Source: CANKJK01 sp964400405 (GTDB lineage: Bacteria > Acidobacteriota > Vicinamibacteria > Vicinamibacterales > UBA2999). Taken from it: a stretch of 64,000 bases of DNA. Location of the stretch: the NCBI GenBank assembly GCA_964400405.1, contig CAYNUO010000008.1, positions 1-64,000 of the forward strand, written 5' to 3'. Made by a program: the position numbers and the translations under genes. Each line of letters starts with the position of its first letter. Positions within the stretch are counted from its first letter, which is position 1. Of this stretch, positions 37,893 through 46,782 are shown one piece after another. A model generated the notes under the pieces. That model did not search any database. It was not told the origin of the DNA and saw only the letters and a program-made list of their open reading frames with translations.

Positions 37893-37908
37893 CCCCCGGA
37901 GGACCGAG

Positions 37909-38574
37909 ATGCGCACGACCACACCCGTTCCGGCGCGACGTTCGTTTCTTTCCCGCCTGACGGCGGGCTTCGGGCTGGCAGGCCTGGCGGTCGCGCCCGC
38001 CGCGTTGCGCGCGCAGGGCGGCGCCCCGTTCCAGGCCGTCCGGCATAGCGAGGACGACTGGCTGGACACGCTCGGCACGAAGCACCGTTTCGTCTTCGAC
38101 ACGACGACGGCAGCGGCCTTCTCGGACGCGCTGCGCTTCGCCAACAACTTCCTGACCGCGAACCAGACCGGCTACGGGCTGAAGGACAGCGACTCGGGCG
38201 TCGTGCTCGTCGCCCGGCACTTCTCGACGGTCTACGCCTACAACGATGCGATGTGGGCGAAGTACGGCGCGACGCTGCACGCCTTCGGCAACCCGGGGGC
38301 CACAGGTCCGGTCCCGGTGACGAATCCCTACAACAACGGCAACGCCGTGGATGTCACGGTCGGCACGCTGGTCAAGCGGGGAGCGCACTTCGCCGTGTGC
38401 GGGATGGCGACGACGTTCGTGTCGACGCTGGTCGCGAAGGCCGTCAACGGTGACGCCGCGACGATCAGGGCGGAACTGGTGGCCAATCTGGTGCCGAATG
38501 CGCACGTCGCGGCCGCGGGCATCGTGGCCGTCAACCGCGCACAGGAACGCGGTTACACGCTGGCGACGGCCTGA
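37909..38574 (+). CDS. Tat-exported DsrE-like protein
   Basis: The 221-residue product starts with a twin-arginine signal (ARRSFLSRL, then a hydrophobic stretch ending LRAQG). The mature part resembles DsrE/DsrF-type sulfur-carrier proteins at its C-terminal half, where FAVCGMATT carries a single cysteine and LVPNAHVAAAGIVAVNRAQ matches the closing helix-strand of that fold. DsrE-type proteins take part in sulfur trafficking, but the assignment here rests on weak resemblance. A GGAGG-type site lies 9 nt upstream of ATG 37909. Confidence 0.6.
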   Translation: MRTTTPVPARRSFLSRLTAGFGLAGLAVAPAALRAQGGAPFQAVRHSEDDWLDTLGTKHRFVFDTTTAAAFSDALRFANNFLTANQTGYGLKDSDSGVVLVARHFSTVYAYNDAMWAKYGATLHAFGNPGATGPVPVTNPYNNGNAVDVTVGTLVKRGAHFAVCGMATTFVSTLVAKAVNGDAATIRAELVANLVPNAHVAAAGIVAVNRAQERGYTLATA

Positions 38575-38581
38575 GGTCCTT

Positions 38582-39112
38582 ATGCGCATGCTCCCTCTCT
38601 TCGTCGCACTGCTCGCGCTTGCAGGCCCCCTGACCGCCGGCGCGCAATCGGTCATCAAGGAAACCGTGCCGGGCATCGTCAACTTCTCGAAGGTCGAGGG
38701 CGCGGTCGCGTGCGCCGGCGCGACCACGCCAGCCGCGCTCGCAGAGGTCAAGAAGCAGGGTTATCGCTCCGTGCTGAACCTCCGCATGGCGAGCGAGGCC
38801 GGCGCCGAGGTGGATGCCGCCTCGGCCGCGGCGAAGGCCCTGGGCCTGACCTACATCCACCTGCCGATGAACTCGGCGTCGCCGGATGCGGCCGTCGTCG
38901 ACGGCTTTCTGAAAGCCGTGACCGAGAAGCGGAACCAGCCGGTCTTCATCCACTGCGCCAGCGCGAACCGCGCCGCGGCGCTCTGGATGGTCAAGCGGAT
39001 GGTGGTCGACAAGTGGGACGCCGAGAAGGCCGGGACCGAGGCGGCCGCGCTCGGCCTGACCAACCCCGCGCTCAAGGCGTTCGCGCTGCAGCAGGCTGCC
39101 GCCAGACAGTAG
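38582..39112 (+). CDS. Exported tyrosine-phosphatase-like protein with a C-x4-R loop
   Basis: This 176-residue protein has a signal peptide (about residues 1-20, ending TAGAQS) and a DUF442/dual-specificity-phosphatase-like domain. The conserved stretch GYRSVLNLRMASEAGAEVD leads to the loop IHCASANRAAALW. The loop is C-x4-R, one residue shorter than the canonical C-x5-R of protein tyrosine phosphatases, so catalysis should not be assumed. ATG 38582 lies 8 bp after the DsrE-like gene. A second ATG at 38588 is possible. Confidence 0.7.
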   Translation: MRMLPLFVALLALAGPLTAGAQSVIKETVPGIVNFSKVEGAVACAGATTPAALAEVKKQGYRSVLNLRMASEAGAEVDAASAAAKALGLTYIHLPMNSASPDAAVVDGFLKAVTEKRNQPVFIHCASANRAAALWMVKRMVVDKWDAEKAGTEAAALGLTNPALKAFALQQAAARQ

Positions 39113-39163
39113 CCGCCTGCCCGGAGGTCCGGCACCGACGCTCCGCGCCGGCCGGGACCCGCG

Positions 39164-40789
<1,626 letters not shown>

Positions 40790-40798
40790 CGCACTCCC

Positions 40799-40881
40799 TC
40801 CGCCGGTGTCAACCGGATCAGGTTCCAAGGGTCGTCTCAATCCCGCCGCGCGGCGCGCGCGACCGGGATGCCCCTGGCGGA
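40799..40881 (-). ncRNA. TPP riboswitch (thi box) controlling thiC
   Basis: Reading the minus strand, the conserved 3' core TTGAGACGACCCTT, then GAACCTGATCCGGTT and GACACCGGCGGAGGGA matches the thi-box consensus (CTGAGA...ACCC...GAACCTGATCTGGTTAATACCAGCG). P1 is TCCGCC (40881-40876) paired with GGCGGA (40804-40799). The 3' strand of P1 overlaps the Shine-Dalgarno GGAGGGAG (40801-40794), so thiamin pyrophosphate binding should hide the ribosome-binding site of thiC. There is no intrinsic terminator between aptamer and start, so control is probably at translation. Confidence 0.92.
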
Positions 40882-40887
40882 CGGTGA

Positions 40888-40893
40888 ATTATA
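40888..40893 (-). promoter_or_regulatory. -10 element upstream of the TPP riboswitch
   Basis: A perfect TATAAT on the minus strand, whose expected transcription start (about 40881) coincides with the first bases of riboswitch P1. No clear -35. It lies inside the 118-bp gap between pepT and thiC, so thiC has its own transcript. Confidence 0.65.
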
Positions 40894-40907
40894 CCGCCCT
40901 CAAGCGG

Positions 40908-42140
40908 TCACGCTGCCCCGCGTGTCTCAGACGAGACACGCGCGAGCTCGACGATCACGCGTACCGCGGCCTCCATGTCCTGACGGGACGTCCACTCCAG
41001 CCGCGAGTGGATGTTGTGCTCGCCGGCGAAGAGGTTCGGAGTCGGCACGCCCATGAACGACAGCCGCGAGCCGTCCGTGCCGCCGCGAATCGCGCGCCGG
41101 TGCGGTGTCAGTCCGGTACGCCGCATCGCCTCGGCAGCCAGTTCGACGACGTGGGGCACACCGTCCAGCACCTCACGCATGTTCCGGTACTGCTCGTCGA
41201 CCCGCAGCTCGACGCGCGAGCCCGGATGTGCGGCCACCGCGGCGCGCGCGGCCGCCTCGACCAGCGCGGCCTTCACGGCGAGCTGCGCCGTGTCGAAGTC
41301 CCGGAGGATCAGTCGTACGGCGGTGCGCTCGACGGACGCGTCGACGACGTACGGATGCAGGAAGCCCTCCCGGCCGTCCGTCCGCTCGGGCGACTGCGCC
41401 GCCGGCAGCCGCTCGATGAACGAGGCCGCCACACGGATCGCGTTGACCATGCGGTCCCGGGCGTAGCCCGGGTGCGTGTTGAAGCCGTGAAACGTGACGG
41501 TCATCGCGTCGGCGGAAAAGCTCTCGGCCTCCAGTTCCCCGACCGGCCCGCCGTCCAGCGTGTAGGCCCACGCGGCCCCGAAACGCTCCACGTCGAAGTG
41601 CGCCGTTCCGCGGCCAATCTCCTCGTCCGGCGTGAAGGCGACGCGGATCGGTCCGTGCGGGATCTCCGGATGCGCGAGCAGGAACTCGGTGGCCGTCATG
41701 ATCTCGGCGACGCCCGCCTTGTCGTCGGCGCCGAGCAGCGTCAGCCCCGACGCCGTCACGATGTCGTGCCCGACCTGGGCCGCCAGCTCGGGCTGTTCGG
41801 ACCGGCGGAGCACGGCATCCGGCGCATCCGGCAGCACGATGTCGGCGCCGGTCCACGCAGTGTGCACGAGCGGACGGACGCCGGTCCCGCTCATCTCCGG
41901 GGAGGTATCGACATGCGCCACGAATCCGACCACGGGACCGGCCGCCGTCGCGGGCACGGTGGCCATGACGTAGCCATGCTCGTCGCGCGTGACGTCTGCC
42001 GCGCCCAGGGCCCGTAACTCCGCGGCGAGGGCCTCGAGCAGGACCAGCTGGCCCGGCGAGCTGGGAGAGCCCGGGTTGGATTCGTCGGCTTTCGTGTCGA
42101 CGGTGGCGTAGCGCAGGAACCGGTCGAGAACACTGGCCAT
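40908..42140 (-). CDS. pepT: Peptidase T (tripeptide aminopeptidase)
   Basis: This 410-residue M20-family zinc metallopeptidase releases N-terminal residues from tripeptides in the cytoplasm. Zinc ligand motifs include FVAHVDTSPEMSG, LGADDKAGVAEIM, FTPDEEIGRGTAHFDVERFG and GEHNIHSRLEW; GFNTHPGYARDRMVNAIR is the dimerisation-domain signature. Length and motif spacing match PepT. ATG 42140 is divergent from the cupin gene across 37 bp. Confidence 0.95.
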   Translation of the reverse strand: MASVLDRFLRYATVDTKADESNPGSPSSPGQLVLLEALAAELRALGAADVTRDEHGYVMATVPATAAGPVVGFVAHVDTSPEMSGTGVRPLVHTAWTGADIVLPDAPDAVLRRSEQPELAAQVGHDIVTASGLTLLGADDKAGVAEIMTATEFLLAHPEIPHGPIRVAFTPDEEIGRGTAHFDVERFGAAWAYTLDGGPVGELEAESFSADAMTVTFHGFNTHPGYARDRMVNAIRVAASFIERLPAAQSPERTDGREGFLHPYVVDASVERTAVRLILRDFDTAQLAVKAALVEAAARAAVAAHPGSRVELRVDEQYRNMREVLDGVPHVVELAAEAMRRTGLTPHRRAIRGGTDGSRLSFMGVPTPNLFAGEHNIHSRLEWTSRQDMEAAVRVIVELARVSSETRGAA

Positions 42141-42165
42141 CCCGGCATTCTACGCAGCGTGGATC

Positions 42166-42171
42166 TACACT
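42166..42171 (+). promoter_or_regulatory. -10-like TACACT near the start of the exported cupin gene
   Basis: TACACT ends 6 nt before ATG 42178 in a 37-bp divergent spacer. No -35 or Shine-Dalgarno is visible, so the mRNA may be leaderless. Confidence 0.35.
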
Positions 42172-42177
42172 GACGAC

Positions 42178-43050
42178 ATGCGGACTCCCATGCTCCTGGG
42201 CGCGCTCCTATTGGCGACGCCCGCCGCGGGCCAGACACCTCCGGCGGCATCCGCCCCGAAGGCCGCGCCCGCGGCTCCTGCTCCGGCGGCACAGGGACAG
42301 GTGCAGGCGGCGAAACCCGTCCCCGCCACACCCGCTCCGCCCGCCGGCACGCCCGCACCACCCCGGGCAGCGGCCGCCGCCAACAGCAAGACCGCCATCG
42401 TCATCGAGGCGACCGACACGCGGGGGCTCGGCCTTGCGGGCATCACGGTGACGCTCGCCGGCCCAGTGCCGCGGGACGCCACGACCGACGCCACCGGCAC
42501 GGTCCGGTTCCTCGGCCTGCGCCCGGGCACCTATCGCGCGCGGTTCTCGGGCGAGGGCGTCGTCACGTTCGAGAAGGAGATCAGCGTCACCGCCGGCAGA
42601 ACGGTCGAAACCGAGGCGACGCTCAGCCCGGCCGAACCGAAGCCCGAACCACCGGCTCCGCCACCGCCACCGCCGCCGCCCCCACCGCCGCCGGCGCCCG
42701 TGGTCGGCCCGGCCGGCAAACCGCACGCACTCGATCTGCTGTCGCGCCAGCGGCTTGCGAAAAGCCAGACCCGCCTGGAGACGCTGCTCGGGTGCAGCGG
42801 CAACACGCGGAGCACGCTGCTCCAGCTCGCCCAGGACCAGCCGCAGCGCCTGTACGACAGCGCGGAGGTCGTGCTCTACGTGCTGGCCGGAGAGGCGGGA
42901 ATTACGATGGGGACAGTCGAGGGCGTGATCGCCGAGGGCGGCTTCGTCTCGATCCCCCGTGCGACGCCGTTCACGCTGAAGCGCCGCGGCAACAAGTCAG
43001 TGGAGGTGCTGATGGTGCTGGCGGGTGAACCCTGCGAAGAGGCTCGGTAG
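42178..43050 (+). CDS. Exported protein with a carboxypeptidase-regulatory-like domain and a cupin domain
   Basis: The 290-residue product has a signal peptide (MRTPMLLGALLLATPAAGQT), an Ala/Pro-rich linker, and a beta-sandwich of the carboxypeptidase-regulatory/PEGA kind (about residues 72-140, KTAIVIEATDTRGLGLAGIT and TGTVRFLGLRPGTYRARFSG). A polyproline spacer of about 20 residues follows. The C-terminal domain (about 190-285) looks like a small cupin (LYVLAGEAGITMGTVEGV, GGFVSIPRATPFTLKRRGN). It resembles the neighbouring exported proteins in its Ala/Pro linkers. Ligand and role are unknown. The thioredoxin gene follows 4 bp after the stop. Confidence 0.75.
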   Translation: MRTPMLLGALLLATPAAGQTPPAASAPKAAPAAPAPAAQGQVQAAKPVPATPAPPAGTPAPPRAAAAANSKTAIVIEATDTRGLGLAGITVTLAGPVPRDATTDATGTVRFLGLRPGTYRARFSGEGVVTFEKEISVTAGRTVETEATLSPAEPKPEPPAPPPPPPPPPPPPAPVVGPAGKPHALDLLSRQRLAKSQTRLETLLGCSGNTRSTLLQLAQDQPQRLYDSAEVVLYVLAGEAGITMGTVEGVIAEGGFVSIPRATPFTLKRRGNKSVEVLMVLAGEPCEEAR

Positions 43051-43054
43051 CCAC

Positions 43055-43525
43055 ATGGGCACACTCACCCTGGACGCAGCCGGCGTCCGCCGGGCCTGTC
43101 CCGCCTGCGGAACGACCAACCGCCAGCGGTACGACACGCTCAAGCGCCGGACGCAGTGCGCGTCGTGTCATGCGGCGCTGCCGCCTCCCGATGAGCCGGT
43201 GGAGACGCCGTCCGCAGAGACGTTCAGCGCGGCCATCAGCGGCTCAGCCCTTCCGGTGCTCGTCGATTTCTGGGCGCCGTGGTGCGGGCCCTGCCGGGCC
43301 GTGGCTCCGCAGCTTGAAACAGTCGCGCGACGGGAGGCCGGCCAGTGGCTCGTACTGAAGGTGAACACCGACGCACTGGCCGAGCTGGGCTCCCGCTTCC
43401 GGATCCAGTCGATCCCGACGATGGCCGCGTTCGCCCACGGCCGGGAGCTGTCGCGCACCTCCGGCGCGCGGCCCGCCGACGGTATCCTCGACTTCATGCA
43501 GTCGGCCACGGCCGGCTCCGTCTGA
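43055..43525 (+). CDS. trxC: Thioredoxin 2 (zinc-ribbon thioredoxin)
   Basis: The predicted protein has 156 residues. An N-terminal zinc ribbon (CPAC and CASC, about residues 11-40) distinguishes thioredoxin 2 from TrxA, and the thioredoxin fold follows with the active site FWAPWCGPCRA and RFRIQSIPTMAAF containing the cis-proline. It reduces protein disulfides in the cytoplasm. ATG 43055 is preferred; a GTG at 43025 would add ten residues that overlap the cupin gene. The linker between ribbon and fold is Pro/Glu-rich. Confidence 0.93.
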   Translation: MGTLTLDAAGVRRACPACGTTNRQRYDTLKRRTQCASCHAALPPPDEPVETPSAETFSAAISGSALPVLVDFWAPWCGPCRAVAPQLETVARREAGQWLVLKVNTDALAELGSRFRIQSIPTMAAFAHGRELSRTSGARPADGILDFMQSATAGSV

Positions 43526-43526
43526 C

Positions 43527-43754
43527 GTGACGACCGCTCCTGCCAGAAGCCCCGGCATCGCAGCCGTCCTGAGCCTGATCCTGCCAGGCGCGGGTCAGGT
43601 GTACAACGGCGACTTCCTGCGGGCAATCGTCTGGTTCGTGATCACGCCGGGCCTCTGGATCGGCACCGGCGGCATGCTCGGGTGGATCTGCCACGTCATC
43701 TCGGCCTTCACCGCCTACCGGCGCGCGACCGACAAGAACCGCGGGTTCTGCTGA
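43527..43754 (+). CDS. Small TM2-like membrane protein
   Basis: The 75-residue product has two hydrophobic segments (AAVLSLILPGAGQVYNGDFL and IVWFVITPGLWIGTGGMLGW). The first has the loop PGAGQVYNG seen in TM2-domain proteins. The C-terminus is short and basic. The GTG start lies 1 bp after trxC, so it is likely cotranscribed. Function is unknown. Confidence 0.7.
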   Translation: MTTAPARSPGIAAVLSLILPGAGQVYNGDFLRAIVWFVITPGLWIGTGGMLGWICHVISAFTAYRRATDKNRGFC

Positions 43755-43764
43755 TCCCCTGCTC

Positions 43765-44681
43765 GTGATCAATCCGGCGGACCCCGTCGCGCGCTGGCTG
43801 GCCGCCCTCGAAGCCAGGCACCTGGCCGACCTTCGCTTCGTGGAAGTCTCGCGGGCGCTGCGGGCGCTCTCCTCGGCCTACGTGGAGCGCCGTCATACGC
43901 TGGGCCGGGGCTCGGCGCTGGACGGCCGCGGCAAGCGTGCCGCCTTCGCGCTCTTCTATGCACCGCTCCACTTCCTGACCGTGTCGGCGATCGTCCGCGC
44001 CGTCGACGCGCGGCTGCCGGGCGGTGCGCCGATCGTGGACCTCGGNNNNNNNNNNNNNNNNNNNNNNNNNNNNNNNNNNNNNNNNNNNNNNNNNNNNNNN
44101 NNNNNNNNNNNNNNNNNNNNNNNNNNNNNNNNNNNNNNNNNNNNNTCGTCCGCGCCGTCGACGCGCGGCTGCCGGGCGGTGCGCCGATCGTGGACCTCGG
44201 TTGCGGCACGGGCGTCTGCTCCGCAGCGTGGGCGCTCGCGCAGCATCCCCCGGCCCCCATCACCGGCGTCGACAGCAACGAGCACGCCGTCCGGGAAGCA
44301 CGCTGGACCTGGGCCCAGCTCGGGCTGGACGGCGCCGCCCGACGGGGTGACGCCGCGTCGCTGCCGCCGGCGGCGCGCCGCCGCGGCATCGTGGCCGGAT
44401 GGGTGCTGAACGAGCTGGCCGACGAAACCCGGCGGCGGGCGTGGGCCGCGCTCGCACGCGCCGCGGAGGCCGGCGACGCCGTGCTGATCGTCGAACCGAT
44501 TGCCAGGGCCGTGAGCCCCTGGTGGGACGGTCTGGCCGCTGACGTGCTCCGGCTCGGCGGCCGCGCCGACGAGTGGCGTTTCCCGGCGGAACTGCCGCCG
44601 GTGGTCGCGAAGCTGGATCGGGCGGCCGGTCTCTCGCATCGCGAGCTGACGGCACGCAGCTGCTACATCCCCGCGCGCTGA
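43765..44681 (+). CDS. Class I SAM-dependent methyltransferase (interrupted by an assembly gap)
   Basis: The frame is split by 100 N at 44046-44145, flanked by identical 55-bp copies. Deleting 155 bp restores 254 codons (253 residues). The repaired protein has the SAM-binding motif VDLGCGTGVCSAAWALA, TGVDSNEHAVREA and VAGWVLNELAD. A basic N-terminal helix (RHLADLRFVEVSRALRALSS) precedes it. The order resembles small rRNA-methyltransferase-like enzymes (Rsm22 type), but the target is not clear from sequence. GTG 43765 follows the TM2-like gene by about 10 bp. Confidence 0.78.
44046..44145. other. Scaffold gap of 100 N inside the methyltransferase gene with 55-bp duplicated flanks
   Basis: One hundred N. 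The 55 bp at 43991-44045 are identical to those at 44146-44200, so the two contigs overlap and nothing is missing. Confidence 0.97.
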
Positions 44682-44709
44682 CCACCTGAATCGCACCGCG
44701 CGGCGGTGC

Positions 44710-44715
44710 TATGCT
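44710..44715 (+). promoter_or_regulatory. -10-like TATGCT upstream of kup
   Basis: TATGCT (extended as TGCTATGCT) ends 10 nt before ATG 44726, matching the spacing seen at glyA, accD and the receiver gene. This supports 44726 over an in-frame ATG at 44711 that would sit inside the promoter. Confidence 0.5.
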
Positions 44716-44725
44716 CGTCGCTTCG

Positions 44726-46609
44726 ATGTCCGCCGGGCCAGACCGACCCCGTTCTCTCAGCGCGCTGCTGGCCCTGACGCTCACCGCGGTCGGCGTCGTG
44801 TACGGCGACATCGGCACGAGCCCCCTCTACACGATTCGCGAGTGCTTCACCGGCAGCCACGCCGTGGCACCGACGCACGAGAACGTCCTGGGCGTGCTTT
44901 CGCTGATCATCTACGCCCTCATCGTCGTCATCTCCGTGAAGTACATCGCGGTCGTGATGCAGGCCGACAACCACGGCGAAGGCGGCATCCTCGCGCTGAC
45001 CGCACTCGTGCCGGCCGGCGTGGCGAAGAGCACCAAGCCGGTGCTCATCGGGCTGGGCATCTTCGGCGCGGCACTGCTCTACGGCGACGGCATGATCACG
45101 CCCGCGATCACCGTGCTGGGCGCGGTCGAAGGGCTCAACGTCATCACGCCGCTCTTCCAGCCGTACATCGTGCCTGTGGCGGTCACCATCCTGGTCGGCA
45201 TCTTCTTCATCCAGCAGTTCGGCACGCACCGCGTGGGGAATCTCTTCGGCCCGATCATGGTCATCTGGTTCCTGGTGCTGGCCGCGCTGGGCGTCCGCTG
45301 GATCGTCCGCTACCCCGACGTCCTGTGGGCCGTGGACCCGCGACACGCCGTGCACTTCTTCCGGGACAATGGTCTCCACGGTGTCACGGTGCTCGGCGCC
45401 GTGTTCCTCGCCGTGACGGGCGGCGAAGCGCTCTACGCGGACATGGGCCACTTCGGCAAGCGGCCGATCCGGCTCGCGTGGTTCTCGCTGGCGCTTCCGG
45501 CGCTGGTGCTGAACTACTTCGGCCAGGGCGCGCTGCTGCTCATCGACGAGAAGGCCGCCTCGCAGCCGTTCTTCCTGCTGGCACCGGGATGGGCGCTGCT
45601 GCCGCTGGTGATTCTGGCCACGTTCGCGGCCATCATCGCCTCCCAGGCGCTCATCTCCGGCGCGTTCTCGCTGACGCGCCAGGCCATCCAGCTGGGCTAC
45701 TGCCCCCGCATGGACATCGAGCACACCTCGTCCGACGAGATCGGCCAGGTCTACGTGCCGCAGGTGAACTGGGCGCTGATGGTCGCGACGATCGTGATCG
45801 TCATCGGCTTCAAGACGTCGAGTTCGCTGGCCGCGGCGTACGGCATCGCCGTCACGATGACGATGATCATCACGGTGCTGCTGCTCGCGAAGGTCGCGCT
45901 CGAGCGCTGGCACTGGCCGTTCTGGGCCGTCTTCAGCGGCGCGGCGGTGTTCCTCACGATCGACGGCTTCTTCTTCGGTGCCAACATCGTGAAGGTCGCC
46001 CAGGGCGGGTGGCTGCCCATCCTGATCGGCGTGGTGCTCTTCACCGTGATGACGACGTGGAAGACCGGGCGCCGGATTCTCTTCGAGCGCCTGACGGCGC
46101 GCGCCGTCCCCCTCGACCAGTTCATGCACCTCGTGGCGCAGCAGGCGCCCGCCCGCGTGCCCGGCACCTCCGTGTTCATGACGGCCCAGGCGGCCGGTGC
46201 GCCGCCCGCCCTCGTCCACAACCTGCGCCATAACAAGGTGCTGCACGACAAGGTGGTCGTGCTGACCGTGCTGACGACGCAGGTACCGCACGTCCCTCCG
46301 GCCGAACAGGTCGAGGTCCGCGACCTCGGCGCGGGCGTCTCGAACATCCTTGTGCGTTACGGGTTCATGCAGAATCCGGACGTCCCTGAAGCCCTGTCCC
46401 TCGCCAAGGCGAAGGGGCTCACGATCGACGAGGAAGACATCACCTTCTTCCTGGGCCGGGAAACCATCCTGGTCAGCGACCACCCCGGCATGGCCCAATG
46501 GCGCGAGAGCCTGTTCGTGTTCATGTCGAAGAACGCCGTGCGCGCCACGGCCTTCTTCCGCCTCCCGCCGGAGCGGGTCGTCGAAATCGGCGTCCAGGTC
46601 GAGATCTAG
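44726..46609 (+). CDS. kup: Low-affinity potassium transporter Kup
   Basis: The 627-residue product has about 12 membrane helices in its first 430 residues and a C-terminal cytoplasmic region. Kup family motifs include VVYGDIGTSPLYTIRECF near the N-terminus, ADNHGEGGILALTALV and GDGMITPAITVLGAVEGL. It takes up K+ coupled to protons. ATG 44726 is favoured because TATGCT ends 10 nt upstream; an alternative ATG at 44711 would add five residues. It is monocistronic, with methyltransferase upstream and a 170-bp gap downstream. Confidence 0.95.
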   Translation: MSAGPDRPRSLSALLALTLTAVGVVYGDIGTSPLYTIRECFTGSHAVAPTHENVLGVLSLIIYALIVVISVKYIAVVMQADNHGEGGILALTALVPAGVAKSTKPVLIGLGIFGAALLYGDGMITPAITVLGAVEGLNVITPLFQPYIVPVAVTILVGIFFIQQFGTHRVGNLFGPIMVIWFLVLAALGVRWIVRYPDVLWAVDPRHAVHFFRDNGLHGVTVLGAVFLAVTGGEALYADMGHFGKRPIRLAWFSLALPALVLNYFGQGALLLIDEKAASQPFFLLAPGWALLPLVILATFAAIIASQALISGAFSLTRQAIQLGYCPRMDIEHTSSDEIGQVYVPQVNWALMVATIVIVIGFKTSSSLAAAYGIAVTMTMIITVLLLAKVALERWHWPFWAVFSGAAVFLTIDGFFFGANIVKVAQGGWLPILIGVVLFTVMTTWKTGRRILFERLTARAVPLDQFMHLVAQQAPARVPGTSVFMTAQAAGAPPALVHNLRHNKVLHDKVVVLTVLTTQVPHVPPAEQVEVRDLGAGVSNILVRYGFMQNPDVPEALSLAKAKGLTIDEEDITFFLGRETILVSDHPGMAQWRESLFVFMSKNAVRATAFFRLPPERVVEIGVQVEI

Positions 46610-46661
46610 CCGGTTACCCGCGCCATACCAGCGGGCGCTCCCTTCCGGGCGCCCCGGCGCC

Positions 46662-46672
46662 CTGAAACGTCA
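46662..46672 (+). promoter_or_regulatory. CTGAAACGTCA motif upstream of the first propeller/cytochrome gene
   Basis: The 11-mer CTGAAACGTCA lies 121 bp before ATG 46783 and recurs before the paralogous gene (48974-48984). Here only one half-site of the palindrome seen in the second copy is intact. A -10-like TAGACT (46739-46744) and a good AAAGGAG (46766-46772) lie closer to the start. Regulatory function is inference. Confidence 0.4.
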
Positions 46673-46782
46673 GGATTCCGTAAGGGACACATCGGAAAAG
46701 ATGTACGGGTCAGCCCGTACCCCGCCCAGGTCTCGGGCTAGACTGTGTTGGTTTTTCATCCCCCCAAAGGAGTATCCGCACG

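Noticed and set aside
43765..44389. Two separate methyltransferase genes on the sides of the gap
   Set aside because: Collapse of the duplicated 55 bp gives one continuous protein with a single SAM-binding site.
44663..46498. 611-codon minus-strand frame opposite kup
   Set aside because: Kup motifs on the plus strand are unambiguous; the antisense translation is charged low-complexity sequence.
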